Positions 33,285-42,200 of a stretch of DNA of 64,000 nucleotides are shown piece after piece. The position numbers were made by a program, and so were the translations under genes. Position 1 is the first letter of the stretch. Each line of letters starts with the position of its first letter. Source of the DNA: Bradyrhizobium tropiciagri (GTDB taxonomy: Bacteria; Pseudomonadota; Alphaproteobacteria; Rhizobiales; Xanthobacteraceae); NCBI RefSeq assembly GCF_001189845.1, contig NZ_LFLZ01000034.1:28602-92601 (forward strand). Reading direction: 5' to 3'. The notes under the pieces are model-generated. The model did no database searches. It was given only the letters and a program-made list of their open reading frames with translations, and was not told where the DNA came from.

Positions 33285-33962
33285 ATGTCGCAGCATTGGG
33301 GGGAATACCACGCGCTCGTCACCACCGAAGAGCGCTATCCGGCACATGTTCAGGCGATGCTGAGGCTGCGCAAGCGGCTGTTCGTCGATCATTGCGGCTG
33401 GCTTCTGACCACGACCGGCGACGTCGAGCGCGACCAGTTCGACGTCTGGTATACTGAACACTGCCTGCTGTTTCTCGGTTCGGAGCTGATCGGCGGCTTC
33501 CGCGCCATCCGCACCGACTATCCGTACCTCACCAAGTCGGTCTTCCCGCAGCTGGCGCAGCGCCGCTTTCCGAGCCGCCGTGACGCCTGGGAAATCAGCC
33601 GCTTCGGCGTGCTGCCGGGGGCGGCAACCGCATCGGCCGCGCGCGTCAACTATGCGCTGATGTTTCGCTTCGCCGAGCTGCGCGGCGCGGCGGCGCTGGT
33701 GGCGATGGCCGACCTCACCTATGAGCGCTTCCTCGCGCGGATGGGCATCCTCACCCACCGTTACGGTCCGCCGCAGGTGATCGGCAACGACCGCTACGGC
33801 CGCCCGCTGACGGCGCTCGCCGGCGAGATTCCGCTCGATATCGCCGGCAATCCCGGCCTGACCAAATTCCTCGACCTTGGACGGCAATTGGAGATTCACG
33901 ATGCCACACATGTTCTCGGACGTTCGAGCGTTTCGGAGCGACCCGCTCAAATTCCTGCTTGA
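33285..33962 (+). CDS. LuxI-type acyl-homoserine lactone synthase
   Basis: A 225-residue autoinducer synthase that makes an N-acyl-homoserine lactone from S-adenosylmethionine and an acyl donor. The conserved set is complete with the right spacing: Arg29, Phe33, Trp39 (RKRLFVDHCGW), Asp50 and Asp53 (ERDQFD), Arg73 (GGFRAIR), Glu103 and Arg106 (WEISRFG). Bradyrhizobium and Rhodopseudomonas synthases can use unusual acyl-CoAs (isovaleryl, cinnamoyl, p-coumaroyl), so the acyl group here cannot be assumed fatty. Its 3' end overlaps the P450 gene by 62 nt. Confidence 0.9.
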   Translation: MSQHWGEYHALVTTEERYPAHVQAMLRLRKRLFVDHCGWLLTTTGDVERDQFDVWYTEHCLLFLGSELIGGFRAIRTDYPYLTKSVFPQLAQRRFPSRRDAWEISRFGVLPGAATASAARVNYALMFRFAELRGAAALVAMADLTYERFLARMGILTHRYGPPQVIGNDRYGRPLTALAGEIPLDIAGNPGLTKFLDLGRQLEIHDATHVLGRSSVSERPAQIPA

Positions 33963-35265
33963 GCGCGGCAACGCGTCGCCGCTCGGGCTGGTGCCGCTCC
34001 ATCTCGGGCCCGCGCCGGTCTTGCTGGTGAATGATCCTGATCTGATCCGCCCGATCCTGAAGGCGCCGGAAACCGACGTCGGCAAGGGCCGTCTGATCAA
34101 GAAACTTTCGCCGGTGCTCGGCCAGAGCTCGCTGATGCTGCATGGCGACGAGCACAAGCGGCGGCGTGCGGTGCTGCACAAGCACATGGCCAAGGGCAGC
34201 GTCGAAAAATACCTGCCGCAGATGTGCGCCGAGATCCGCGCGGTCGGCGCAAGGCTGGCGCGGCTCGGTGCGTTCGATCCGCATCGCTTCACCGCGACGC
34301 TGGCGCTGCGCACGATCTGTATCGCCGTGTTCGGCGCCCAGGTCATCTCGTCCGGCGACGAGGAGGCCCTGGTGCAGGCGGTCGGCACCATCGAGGATGA
34401 TCTGGCCGACGAGATGTTCCGCGTGCTGCCGCTTGGACCAGTGTCCTGGTATCGCAGGCGGCAGAACCGGATTTGCGCCAAGCTTGCGATGTCGATCGTG
34501 GTGCAGCGGCTGCGCAGCAGCGCCGGCTCGACTAGTGCGCTGCGCGATCTCGAAGCGCTCGGCCTCAGCGATCGCGACCTGCACGACGAAATTCTCACGC
34601 TGCTGCTGGCCGGCCACCACACCACCGGATCGACCGCCGCCTGGGTGCTGTATCACATGGCGGCGGATCCCGCGCTGATGGACGAGATCGCGGACGAGGC
34701 CGCCGACTGCATCGGCGACGACGGCGAATTGCGCGTCGATGCCGTCAGGCGTGCGGATGTCAGCGCGACCCTGGTCAAGGAGGTCTGCCGGCTCTATCCC
34801 AGCGCCTGGTGGTTCTCGCGTGAGGTGATGCAGCCGGTGACGATCGGCGGGCGCGACCTCAAGGTCGGCACCTCGCTGTTGCTCTGCCCCTGGCAATTGC
34901 AGCGCGATCCGAGGCATTTCGAGGATCCCGACCGCTTCCTGATGACGCGGCGCTACAACACCGACGCCTACATCCCGTTCGGCGCCGGTCCGCGCGCCTG
35001 CGCCGGGATGGGGGTTGCGATGCTCGAGCTGCAACTGCTCGCGCTCGAGATCGCTGCGGCCTATCGCTTTACCGGGGTCAGTCCGAATCCGGCGCCGTGG
35101 CCGAAAGCATCGGTGACGCTGGTGCCACCCCCGATGACCATCGACATCGAAGTCCGTGAGGTCCGCTCGCGCGTCCCGCAGCTTGGCGAGGAGGCCGCGC
35201 GGCTGCCGTACATCCCATCCGCCAGCACGGCGTCCATCAGCACACTGCAATCGGTTTCCCAATGA
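33901..35265 (+). CDS. Cytochrome P450 overlapping luxI
   Basis: A 454-residue soluble bacterial P450. The I-helix oxygen-activating motif is Ala237-GHHTT, the K-helix is Glu294-V-C-Arg297, and the heme-binding loop FGAGPRACAG carries the thiolate Cys367. There is no membrane anchor and no fused reductase, so ferredoxin partners are elsewhere. ATG 33901 is seven bases after GGAG and lies within luxI, so translation of the two is coupled. Oxidation of the acyl chain or of the acyl-CoA donor of the signal is the natural guess; degradation of the signal is an alternative. The next ORF shares ATGA with its stop. Confidence 0.93.
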   Translation: MPHMFSDVRAFRSDPLKFLLERGNASPLGLVPLHLGPAPVLLVNDPDLIRPILKAPETDVGKGRLIKKLSPVLGQSSLMLHGDEHKRRRAVLHKHMAKGSVEKYLPQMCAEIRAVGARLARLGAFDPHRFTATLALRTICIAVFGAQVISSGDEEALVQAVGTIEDDLADEMFRVLPLGPVSWYRRRQNRICAKLAMSIVVQRLRSSAGSTSALRDLEALGLSDRDLHDEILTLLLAGHHTTGSTAAWVLYHMAADPALMDEIADEAADCIGDDGELRVDAVRRADVSATLVKEVCRLYPSAWWFSREVMQPVTIGGRDLKVGTSLLLCPWQLQRDPRHFEDPDRFLMTRRYNTDAYIPFGAGPRACAGMGVAMLELQLLALEIAAAYRFTGVSPNPAPWPKASVTLVPPPMTIDIEVREVRSRVPQLGEEAARLPYIPSASTASISTLQSVSQ

Positions 35266-35522
35266 CAACACACATCACGACGGCCAGCATCGGGCAAAGG
35301 GCCATGGATCAAGTGCAAGTGCGCAGTCTGCGCGACGTCATCGCTGTCTTGATCGAACAGCGCAGCATCGTGACGGCGGCCGGCGCAAGCTTTGCCGCAC
35401 ATCTGCTCGACCTCGCGATCATGCAGCTCAGGCTCAACGTCAACGATATTTCGGCAGAGGAATTGACCGGCCTGTCCGACTACGTTGGCGCGGAGTTTAC
35501 CAGGGACAAGTCCTCGCATTGA
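35262..35522 (+). CDS. Small ORF translationally coupled to the P450 gene
   Basis: An 86-residue protein whose ATG overlaps the P450 stop (ATGA). It is probably helical: VRSLRDVIAVLIEQRSIVTAAG, then FAAHLLDLAIMQLRLNVNDISAEEL. No signal peptide or known motif. An internal ATG at 35304 with AAAGGG upstream would give a 72-residue product. I do not recognise the family. Its coupling suggests a function linked to the P450 or the signal, for example as a small regulator or accessory protein. Confidence 0.65.
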   Translation: MTTHITTASIGQRAMDQVQVRSLRDVIAVLIEQRSIVTAAGASFAAHLLDLAIMQLRLNVNDISAEELTGLSDYVGAEFTRDKSSH

Positions 35523-35531
35523 TCGCGCGGA

Positions 35532-35579
35532 GCGTTATCGAGCGAAGTGGGCACCGGTTCGCGTGAAGAGAACGCGTTC
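35532..35579. repeat. Palindromic intergenic repeat, family C, copy 2
   Basis: The reverse complement of AGCGAAGTGGGCACCGGTTC followed by GCGTGAAGAGAACGCGTT matches the core at 13450-13498 with few differences. It lies 10 bases after the small ORF of the quorum-sensing operon. Confidence 0.75.
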
Positions 35580-35627
35580 AACATAAGAAGCGGGAGCTTC
35601 GGCTTTGATTCAATCGGATCCGAAGCT

Positions 35628-36110
35628 CTAGTCCTGCGTCGCCACCAGCGCCTTCATCGAGGCGCCGGCGGCAAGCGCGGCGTCGTTCGGATCGATCTCG
35701 ATCTGCAGGCCGCGCTGGCCGCCATTGACGAACACCGTGACATGGGTGAGCGCGGTCTCGTCGATTGCCGTCGGCACTTTCTTTTTCTGGCCGAACGGGC
35801 TGATGCCGCCGACATGATAGCCGGTCAGCCGCTCGGCATCGGCTGGCCGCATCATCCTGGCCGACTTGCCGCCGAGGGCCGCGGCGAGCTTCTTCATGCT
35901 GACCTCGCAGTCGGACGGCACTACGGCGCAGACCGGCTTGCCGTCGACCTCCGCCATCAGCGTCTTGAGCATGCGGTTCGGGTCGACCCCGAGCGCCTCC
36001 GCCGCCTGCAGCCCGATGCTCTCGGCGCTGGAATCGTAGACATAGGTGTGAAGCCTGAAGGCAATGCCTAGCTTCCGCAGCGCGATCGTCGCTTGTGTCG
36101 AATTGGGCAT
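35628..36110 (-). CDS. ybaK: YbaK-type Cys-tRNA deacylase
   Basis: A 160-residue editing-domain protein that hydrolyses mis-charged Cys-tRNA(Pro) in trans. Visible marks are GVDPNRMLKTLM with the catalytic-site lysine, and GYHVGGISPFGQKKKVPTAID, the glycine loop and the signature of the YbaK group rather than ProX. Cytoplasmic. It is an isolated gene with a 363-base spacer to the divergent purA. Confidence 0.9.
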   Translation of the reverse strand: MPNSTQATIALRKLGIAFRLHTYVYDSSAESIGLQAAEALGVDPNRMLKTLMAEVDGKPVCAVVPSDCEVSMKKLAAALGGKSARMMRPADAERLTGYHVGGISPFGQKKKVPTAIDETALTHVTVFVNGGQRGLQIEIDPNDAALAAGASMKALVATQD

Positions 36111-36473
36111 GGGCCCCGCCGGTTAACCCAGGTGAATGATCGCCGCAATTGGAGCTGCGATCAATTGGCAAGCACGTGCAGCGGTAAGGCTGGCGTCACG
36201 TGGCCGTAACATTAAATTCGCGCCAGCCCGGCGCGGCCGGGCGCAGCAAGGAATTTTCAGGGGATATCAAAGGGTTGTAGCTCGTCTAAAAGGCGTAAAT
36301 GACCCCGTTCTTGCTTGCGCAGCCGACCCGCTTCCGTTATCCGGTAGGCGCCTTGCGTGCGCGCGGCCGGGCGCCGTGATTTGGGCTGGGCATATCAATG
36401 CATGATCGCTGTGGGCGGACGCGTTTTCGCCGTGATCATGGTCTCTGAAACACCTGAAGGGAACATCTTCGCA
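36111..36473. other. Intergenic region between ybaK and purA
   Basis: 363 bases without a supported gene. It must hold both divergent promoters. The sequence around 36205-36275 (TAACATTAAATTCGCG, then GGGATATCAAAGGGTTG) is the least GC-rich. An open frame leads into purA from 36357, but its start has no support. GAAGGGA at 36456-36462 precedes the purA ATG. Confidence 0.4.
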
Positions 36474-37766
36474 ATGGCCAATGTTGTCGTCGTCGGCGCC
36501 CAATGGGGTGACGAAGGGAAGGGCAAGATCGTCGACTGGCTGTCGGAACAGGCCGACATCGTCGTGCGCTTCCAGGGCGGCCACAATGCCGGCCATACGC
36601 TCGTGATCAATGGCGAGACCTACAAGCTGGCGCTGCTGCCCTCCGGCGTGCTGCGCCCGAACAAGCTGGCGGTGATCGGCAATGGCGTGGTGTTCGACCC
36701 GCAGGCCTTCCTCGACGAGGTCGCCAAGCTGAAGGGGCAGGGCGTCGCGGTCGGACCGGACAATCTGCGGATCGCCGAGAACGTCACGCTGATCCTGCCG
36801 CTGCACCGCGAGCTCGATTCCTTGCGCGAATCCTCCAACGCCATCACCTCGATCGGCACCACCCGCCGCGGCATCGGCCCGGCCTATGAGGACAAGGTCG
36901 GCCGCCGTGCCATCCGCCTGATGGACCTCGCCGACCTCGACACCCTGCCGCACAAGATCGACCGCCTGCTGGCGCACCACAATGCGCTGCGCCGCGGCAA
37001 CAATCTGCCGGAGATCGAGGGCAACAGCATCCTGGCCGAGCTGTCGGCGCTGGCGCCGAAGCTTCTGCCCTATGCCGAGACGGTGTGGCGGCTCCTGGAC
37101 CTCAAGCGCCGCGAGGGCAAGCGCATCCTGTTCGAGGGCGCGCAGGGCGCGCTGCTCGACGTCGACCACGGCACCTATCCCTACGTGACGTCGTCCAACA
37201 CGGTGGCGGCGCAGGCCGCGACCGGCACCGGCCTCGGGCCGGGCGCCGTCGGCTATGTGCTCGGCATCTGCAAGGCCTACACCACAAGGGTCGGCCAGGG
37301 TCCGTTCCCGACCGAGCTGAACGACGAGATCGGCGAGGAAATCGGCCGCCGCGGCAAGGAATTCGGCGTCAACACCGGGCGCAAGCGCCGGGTCGGCTGG
37401 TTCGACGCGATGCTGGTGCGACAGACTGTCCGGACCTGCGGAATTGCCGGGCTGGCGCTGACCAAGCTCGATATTCTCGACGGGTTCGACAGCATCAAGG
37501 TGTGCATCGGCTACAAGCTCGACGGCAAGGAAATCGACCATCTGCCGGCGGGCGAGGGCGCGCAGGCCCGCGTCGAGCCGGTCTACGAGATCATCGAGGG
37601 CTGGAAGCAGCCGACGGCCAACGCGCGGTCCTGGGCGGACCTGCCGGCCCAGGCTATCAAATATGTCCGCCGGGTCGAGGAACTGGTGGGGTGTCCGATC
37701 GCCTTGCTTTCCACCAGTCCGGAACGTGAAGATACTATTCTGGTACAGAATCCGTTCGAGGCTTAA
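36474..37766 (+). CDS. purA: Adenylosuccinate synthetase
   Basis: A 430-residue enzyme that joins IMP and aspartate using GTP, the first step from IMP to AMP. The N-terminal GAQWGDEGKGK is the IMP/GTP loop with the catalytic aspartate, GGHNAGHT has the catalytic histidine, and GTTRRGIGP, EGAQGALLDVDHGTYP, and NTGRKRRVGWFD complete the family signatures. Length is normal. ATG 36474 gives the conserved MANVVVVG start; upstream in-frame codons are rejected. It is followed by a hairpin GGGATAT/ATATCCC (37768-37786) and the proline-rich membrane gene. Confidence 0.97.
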   Translation: MANVVVVGAQWGDEGKGKIVDWLSEQADIVVRFQGGHNAGHTLVINGETYKLALLPSGVLRPNKLAVIGNGVVFDPQAFLDEVAKLKGQGVAVGPDNLRIAENVTLILPLHRELDSLRESSNAITSIGTTRRGIGPAYEDKVGRRAIRLMDLADLDTLPHKIDRLLAHHNALRRGNNLPEIEGNSILAELSALAPKLLPYAETVWRLLDLKRREGKRILFEGAQGALLDVDHGTYPYVTSSNTVAAQAATGTGLGPGAVGYVLGICKAYTTRVGQGPFPTELNDEIGEEIGRRGKEFGVNTGRKRRVGWFDAMLVRQTVRTCGIAGLALTKLDILDGFDSIKVCIGYKLDGKEIDHLPAGEGAQARVEPVYEIIEGWKQPTANARSWADLPAQAIKYVRRVEELVGCPIALLSTSPEREDTILVQNPFEA

Positions 37767-37801
37767 CGGGATATTACCTATATCCCTCCAATTGTGTGGA
37801 A

Positions 37802-39372
37802 ATGGCTGACTACTACCCGCTGATTGCCCGTGCCATCGCCGGATTGGACCCCAACGCCCCCGGCGAAGCCCGCCGTGCGCTGTACGCGCGGGCGCGGACG
37901 GCGTTGATCCAGCAACTCCGCGGCGTGCAGCCGCCGCTCTCCGAGTCCGAGATCACCCGCGAGCGGCTGTCGCTGGAAGAGGCGGTTCGCAAGGTGGAGT
38001 CCGAGGCCGCGCAGCGCGCTCGCGAGGCCTCGCGCCCCGGCGGCGCCGCCCGCAGCAGCGACCCGTTGCGCCGCGCCAATCCAAGGCCGCCGGAGGCAAG
38101 CGCAAGGCCGCCGGAAGCAAACGCAAGGCCGCCCGAGGCCCCGCGGCCGCCGGCCGAACCGCGCCCGCCGCGCAATTTGCGCCCCGATGCGCCGCCGCCG
38201 GCCCCGCCGCGGCCGCAGAGCCCGCAGAATCCGCAAGCCCCGCCGGTCTCGATCCCCAGGCGCGCCCGGGCACGCCGCGCCGCCCCGGCGAAGGCGCACC
38301 GCCGGTGCCGCCGTCCGCGCCGGGTGTCCGCGGCTTCCGCGACATTACCGCGGACGCCGACGATCTCGGCCGTGCCGCAGCACAGGCCAGCCGCAACGCG
38401 CGCAAGACCTACGCCAACGTGCCGTCGCCTTCGCCGGAATTCGACCGGCTCGAGCCGAGCCTGGAGAACCGCGGCGGCGATCCCGAGGCGCCGTACTCCT
38501 ACGACGAGTCGATCGAGGAGGCGGAGGGCTACACCCCGCAGCAGCCGCCCCAGGCGCCGCCGCCGCGGTCGCGGGTCAGCAACGCCGATCGTGAGCCGAA
38601 GCGGCCGCGCGTCGGGTCGATGTTCCCGTTCAAGACGGCGATCGTGATCGGCATCCTGCTGATCCTGGTCGGTGCCGGCATCCTCTGGGGCAAGCCTGTC
38701 CTGACCTATGTCAGCACCCTGTTCAAACCCTCCGCTCCCGTCGAGGCGCCGAAGGATGCTTCGGCGACGCCGTCGAGCAAGAAGATCACCGACCGCGTCG
38801 GCCAGCCCTCGTCGGGCGAGCCGGTCGCTCCCGTGGCGCAGCGCGTGGTGCTGTATGACGAGGATCCCTCGGATCCGAAGGGCAAGCAGTATGTCGGTTC
38901 GGTGGTCTGGCGCACCGAGCAGGTCAAGGGATCGGGCAACCAGAAGCCCGACATCGCCGTGCGCGCCGACATCGACATTCCCGATCGCAAGTTCAAGATG
39001 ACGATGTCGTTCCGCCGCAACACTGATTCGTCGCTGCCAGCGAGCCATACCGCGGAATTGACCTTCATCCTGCCGCAGGACTTCGCCAATGGCGGCGTCG
39101 GCAACGTGCCGGGCATCCTGATGAAGTCCAACGAGCAGGCGCGCGGCACGCCGCTGGCCGGCCTCGCCGTCAAGGTGACCGACGGCTTCTTCCTGGTCGG
39201 CCTCTCCAACGTCGACGCCGACCGCTCGCGCAATCTGCAGCTCCTGAAGGAGCGCTCCTGGTTCGATGTGCCGCTGGTCTATACCAACCAGCGCCGCGCC
39301 ATCATCGCGATCGAGAAGGGCGCCCCCGGCGAGCGGGCCTTCAACGACGCCTTCGCGGCGTGGGGTGAGTAG
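37802..39372 (+). pseudogene. Proline-rich single-pass membrane protein, frameshifted (probable sequencing error)
   Basis: The reading frame starts at ATG 37802 (MADYYPLIARAIAGLDPNAP) with a helical N-terminus and a long proline-rich stretch, then loses frame in the CCG-rich region about 38190-38250. The remainder continues in a second frame: PGVRGFRDITADADDL, an acidic linker, one transmembrane segment (FKTAIVIGILLILVGAGIL) and a soluble C-terminal domain of about 210 residues ending IEKGAPGERAFNDAFAAWGE. The phase difference equals one missing base. Such Pro-rich N-terminus plus single segment proteins occur in Bradyrhizobium with unknown function. It lies 36 bases after purA. Confidence 0.7.
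38083..38145. repeat. 21-base tandem repeat in the proline-rich region
   Basis: Three tandem units (38083-38103, 38104-38124, 38125-38145), each beginning AAGGCCGCC, encode R-P-P-E-A-x-A type heptads. The third unit is diverged. Confidence 0.85.
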
Positions 39373-39572
39373 CGGCCTTAGCTCTCAGCTCGGCTTCTGC
39401 GTCACGACGTCATCGTCCGGCTCCGTCCGGGCGATTCCGTATCGCAGCAACATCAGCGGTTGTTGCAGCGCATTCGACGCGAACCTTCGGAACATTGCCG
39501 GGCGCTTTCGATTTTCCCTAGAACCGTCGCGCGACTGCGTTACACTTGCTCGATCTCGGGCAAGGGCACGCC

Positions 39573-40007
39573 ATGAAACGCTATCTGATCTTCGCAGCCA
39601 TCGGGCCGTTCATCGGCGGCTTCCTGCTGCTGCTGATGACCACCTATCAGTCCGGCTACTGGACCGAGACCAATGGCGGCGAAGTGGCGAAGCTGCTCGT
39701 CGTGTTCGTGAAGTCGCTGCAATACAATTATCTGTTCGGCATCGTGCCGTCGCTGATGTTCGGCGCGATCGACGACATCCTGATGCATATGCGGCGGATC
39801 ACGCCAACGGTGCGGATGCTGATCGTAGGTCTCGTGGCCTTCGTCGGCGCGGCGCTGGCCTACGCCTCGCACGGCTCCGAAAGCGGCCCGGTGCAGTTCA
39901 TCCTCTACGGGCTGGTCGGCTTCATTCCGGGTGTGATCACGTCCTGGCTGGCGCACAAATACGCCGAGGAGCTGCACGCGCCGGCGCAGCCCGTATCGCA
40001 GCACTAG
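39573..40007 (+). CDS. Conserved four-helix membrane protein of unknown function
   Basis: A 144-residue inner-membrane protein with four hydrophobic segments: YLIFAAIGPFIGGFLLLLMT, YNYLFGIVPSLMFGAIDDIL, RMLIVGLVAFVGAALAYAS and FILYGLVGFIPGVITSWLAH. ATG 39573 lies six bases after AAGGG; an in-frame ATG 27 bases upstream has none. It resembles a small Rhizobiales family (DUF5413-like) with no known role. It stands upstream of the phosphate transporter region but outside its Pho box. Confidence 0.6.
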   Translation: MKRYLIFAAIGPFIGGFLLLLMTTYQSGYWTETNGGEVAKLLVVFVKSLQYNYLFGIVPSLMFGAIDDILMHMRRITPTVRMLIVGLVAFVGAALAYASHGSESGPVQFILYGLVGFIPGVITSWLAHKYAEELHAPAQPVSQH

Positions 40008-40100
40008 CGGTACTCCGCCGGCGATAACTTCGCTGTTCGGGTAATCTTATCAATGAATTAGACATCTAACTGAAGGCCGGTTGTATCACCCTTCACACAA

Positions 40101-40140
40101 CTGTCACATGGACGTCATGTAAACGTAGTCCCAATGTCAC
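40101..40140 (+). promoter_or_regulatory. Pho box array upstream of the phosphate transporter
   Basis: CTGTCAC (40101-40107), ATGG, ACGTCAT (40112-40118) match the PhoB consensus of two CTGTCAT-like 7-mers spaced four apart. A further ATGTCAC (40134-40140) lies exactly 33 bp from the first, three 11-bp turns, so a second dimer site is plausible. The gene start is 42 bp downstream of the last repeat. Phosphate-starvation control is expected. Confidence 0.72.
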
Positions 40141-40182
40141 ATGGCCGTTTTTGTCCTCCCGCGGCCATGAGGGGCAAATCGC

Positions 40183-41805
40183 ATGAGCGATGTGGCGTTA
40201 CCTGGTTCGATCGAGCCCGCGCGGCGCAGGGGTCCCGATCTCGAGAAGGGCTTTCATCCGCTCACCGGCATCATCTATCTCGGCGTGATCGGCGCCGCGC
40301 TGCTGTTCGTGGCCTACAGCATCTACGCGGATGTTGGCGCCACGGGCGCCGGCAAGACCTCTTATGCGGCATTCCTGCTGCTGTTCGTCGCTCTGCTGAT
40401 CTCGCTCGGCTTCGAATTCGTCAACGGCTTTCACGACACCGCAAACGCCGTCGCAACCGTGATCTACACGCGGTCGATGCCGGCGCATATTGCCGTCGTC
40501 TGGTCAGGCCTCTTCAATCTGATCGGCGTGCTTCTCTCCAGCGGCGCCGTCGCTTTCGGCATCGTCTCCTTGTTGCCGGTCGAACTGATCCTTCAGGTCG
40601 GCAGCAGCGCCGGCTTCGCCATGGTGTTCGCGCTGCTGATCGCCGCCATCATCTGGAACGTGGGCACGTGGTATTTCGGACTGCCGGCCTCCAGCTCGCA
40701 CACCCTGATCGGATCGATCATGGGCGTGGGCATATCGAACGCCTTGATGCACGGACGAGAGGGGACGTCCGGCGTGGATTGGTCGCAGGCCGTCAACACC
40801 GGCAAGGCGCTGTTGCTGTCGCCGCTGTTCGGATTTCTGCTTGCTGCCATCCTGCTCTACGGGCTCAAGACCGCATTGTTGCGCGCAACGCCGGCGCTGT
40901 TCGGCGAACCGCAAGGCGACCAGCCGCCACCATGGTGGATTCGCGGCATCCTGATCCTGACCTGTACCCTGGTCAGCTTCTTTCATGGCTCGAACGATGG
41001 TCAAAAAGGCATGGGCCTCATCATGCTCATCCTGATCGGCGTGGTCCCGACCGCTTACGCGCTCAACCGCGCGATGCCTGCGAGCCAGATCGAGGCATTC
41101 ACCGCGAATTCGGCTGCGGCGCGCAAGGTCGTCGAGGACAAGGGAGCTGACCGCAAGGTGACCGGCGACCCGCGCCCCGCGGTGACGAACTACATCGCGC
41201 TTCGGCAGCTCACCGACGATACCTATCCGTCACTCGCCGTCCTCGTCCGCGAGATCAGCGACCAGGTCGTTCAGTACGGTTCGCTGGCCAAATTCCCCGC
41301 CGAGACCGTTCGCAACACGCGCAACGATATGTATCTGGTCTCGGAGGCGCTTCGCCTGCTCATGAAGAGCAGCGACAACGGGCTGAGCGATGCCGATGTC
41401 GCGACGCTCAATCGCTACAAGGGCTCGCTGGATGCCGCCACCAAATTCATTCCGTCCTGGGTGAAGATCGCGGTCGCCATCGCGCTCGGCCTCGGCACGA
41501 TGGTCGGCTGGAAACGGATCGTCGTGACGGTGGGCGAAAAGATCGGCAAAACCCATCTGACCTATGCGCAGGGCGCCTGCGCCGAGATCACGGCGGCTGC
41601 GACCATCGCCGCGGCGGACGGCTACGGTCTGCCGGTGTCCACGACGCATGTGCTGTCGTCCGGTATCGCAGGCACCATGACGGCAAACGGATCGGGCCTG
41701 CAATGGTCGACGATCCGCAACATCGCCATGGCCTGGGTTCTGACTTTGCCGGTGGCGATGCTGATCTCGGGCGTTCTCTACTTTCTATTCGCGCATTTAT
41801 TTTAG
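40183..41805 (+). CDS. pit: Inorganic phosphate transporter, Pit family
   Basis: A 540-residue inner-membrane protein that imports phosphate (usually as metal-phosphate) by proton symport. The two PHO-4 signatures are visible: FEFVNGFHDTANAVAT in the first half and FFHGSNDGQKGMG in the second, plus GLPASSSHTLIGSIMG and GLPVSTTHVLSSGIAG, the re-entrant loops. About 10-12 segments and a long cytoplasmic loop (residues 320-430). A Pho box lies upstream. A GTG-initiated cNMP-binding gene follows after 26 bases. Confidence 0.93.
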   Translation: MSDVALPGSIEPARRRGPDLEKGFHPLTGIIYLGVIGAALLFVAYSIYADVGATGAGKTSYAAFLLLFVALLISLGFEFVNGFHDTANAVATVIYTRSMPAHIAVVWSGLFNLIGVLLSSGAVAFGIVSLLPVELILQVGSSAGFAMVFALLIAAIIWNVGTWYFGLPASSSHTLIGSIMGVGISNALMHGREGTSGVDWSQAVNTGKALLLSPLFGFLLAAILLYGLKTALLRATPALFGEPQGDQPPPWWIRGILILTCTLVSFFHGSNDGQKGMGLIMLILIGVVPTAYALNRAMPASQIEAFTANSAAARKVVEDKGADRKVTGDPRPAVTNYIALRQLTDDTYPSLAVLVREISDQVVQYGSLAKFPAETVRNTRNDMYLVSEALRLLMKSSDNGLSDADVATLNRYKGSLDAATKFIPSWVKIAVAIALGLGTMVGWKRIVVTVGEKIGKTHLTYAQGACAEITAAATIAAADGYGLPVSTTHVLSSGIAGTMTANGSGLQWSTIRNIAMAWVLTLPVAMLISGVLYFLFAHLF

Positions 41806-41831
41806 CCAGAACCGCAGAAAAGGGATTTCGA

Positions 41832-42200
41832 GTGGCAGATGCAAGCTTCAGCCTTCTGACGGGCAACAGTATCGAATCCCGCCTGGTTCGGGCCGGCGGC
41901 GTTATTTTTCGCGAGGGTGAGCAAGCCAACGAGCTCTTCGTGATCAAGAGCGGCTATGTGCGCATCCAGGTCGGCAACAAGACCATGGCGGACCTCGCGC
42001 CGGACACGATCTTTGGCGAGATGGCATTGATCGACAACGAGCCGAGGAGTGCGACTGCCACGGCCCTGACGGATGTCGAGCTCGTCCCGGTCTCGGAAAA
42101 GCAGTTTCTCTTCCTCGTCAGCCAGACACCGCACTTCGCGCTCAAGGTGATGAGGACGCTGGCGCAGCGGCTCAGAACCATGAACAAGGGCGTGTACTAA
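41832..42200 (+). CDS. Cyclic nucleotide-binding domain protein (no HTH)
   Basis: A 122-residue protein consisting of one CRP-like cyclic-nucleotide-binding domain: FREGEQANELFVIKSGYVRI, then IFGEMALIDNEPRSATATAL, which is the phosphate-binding cassette with the key arginine. There is no DNA-binding helix-turn-helix or fused enzyme. GTG 41832 is chosen because AGGG lies seven bases upstream; open frame further upstream runs antiparallel to the transporter end. Only 26 bases after pit, so it is probably co-transcribed and may modulate transport. The stop codon lies in a palindromic repeat. Confidence 0.8.
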   Translation: MADASFSLLTGNSIESRLVRAGGVIFREGEQANELFVIKSGYVRIQVGNKTMADLAPDTIFGEMALIDNEPRSATATALTDVELVPVSEKQFLFLVSQTPHFALKVMRTLAQRLRTMNKGVY

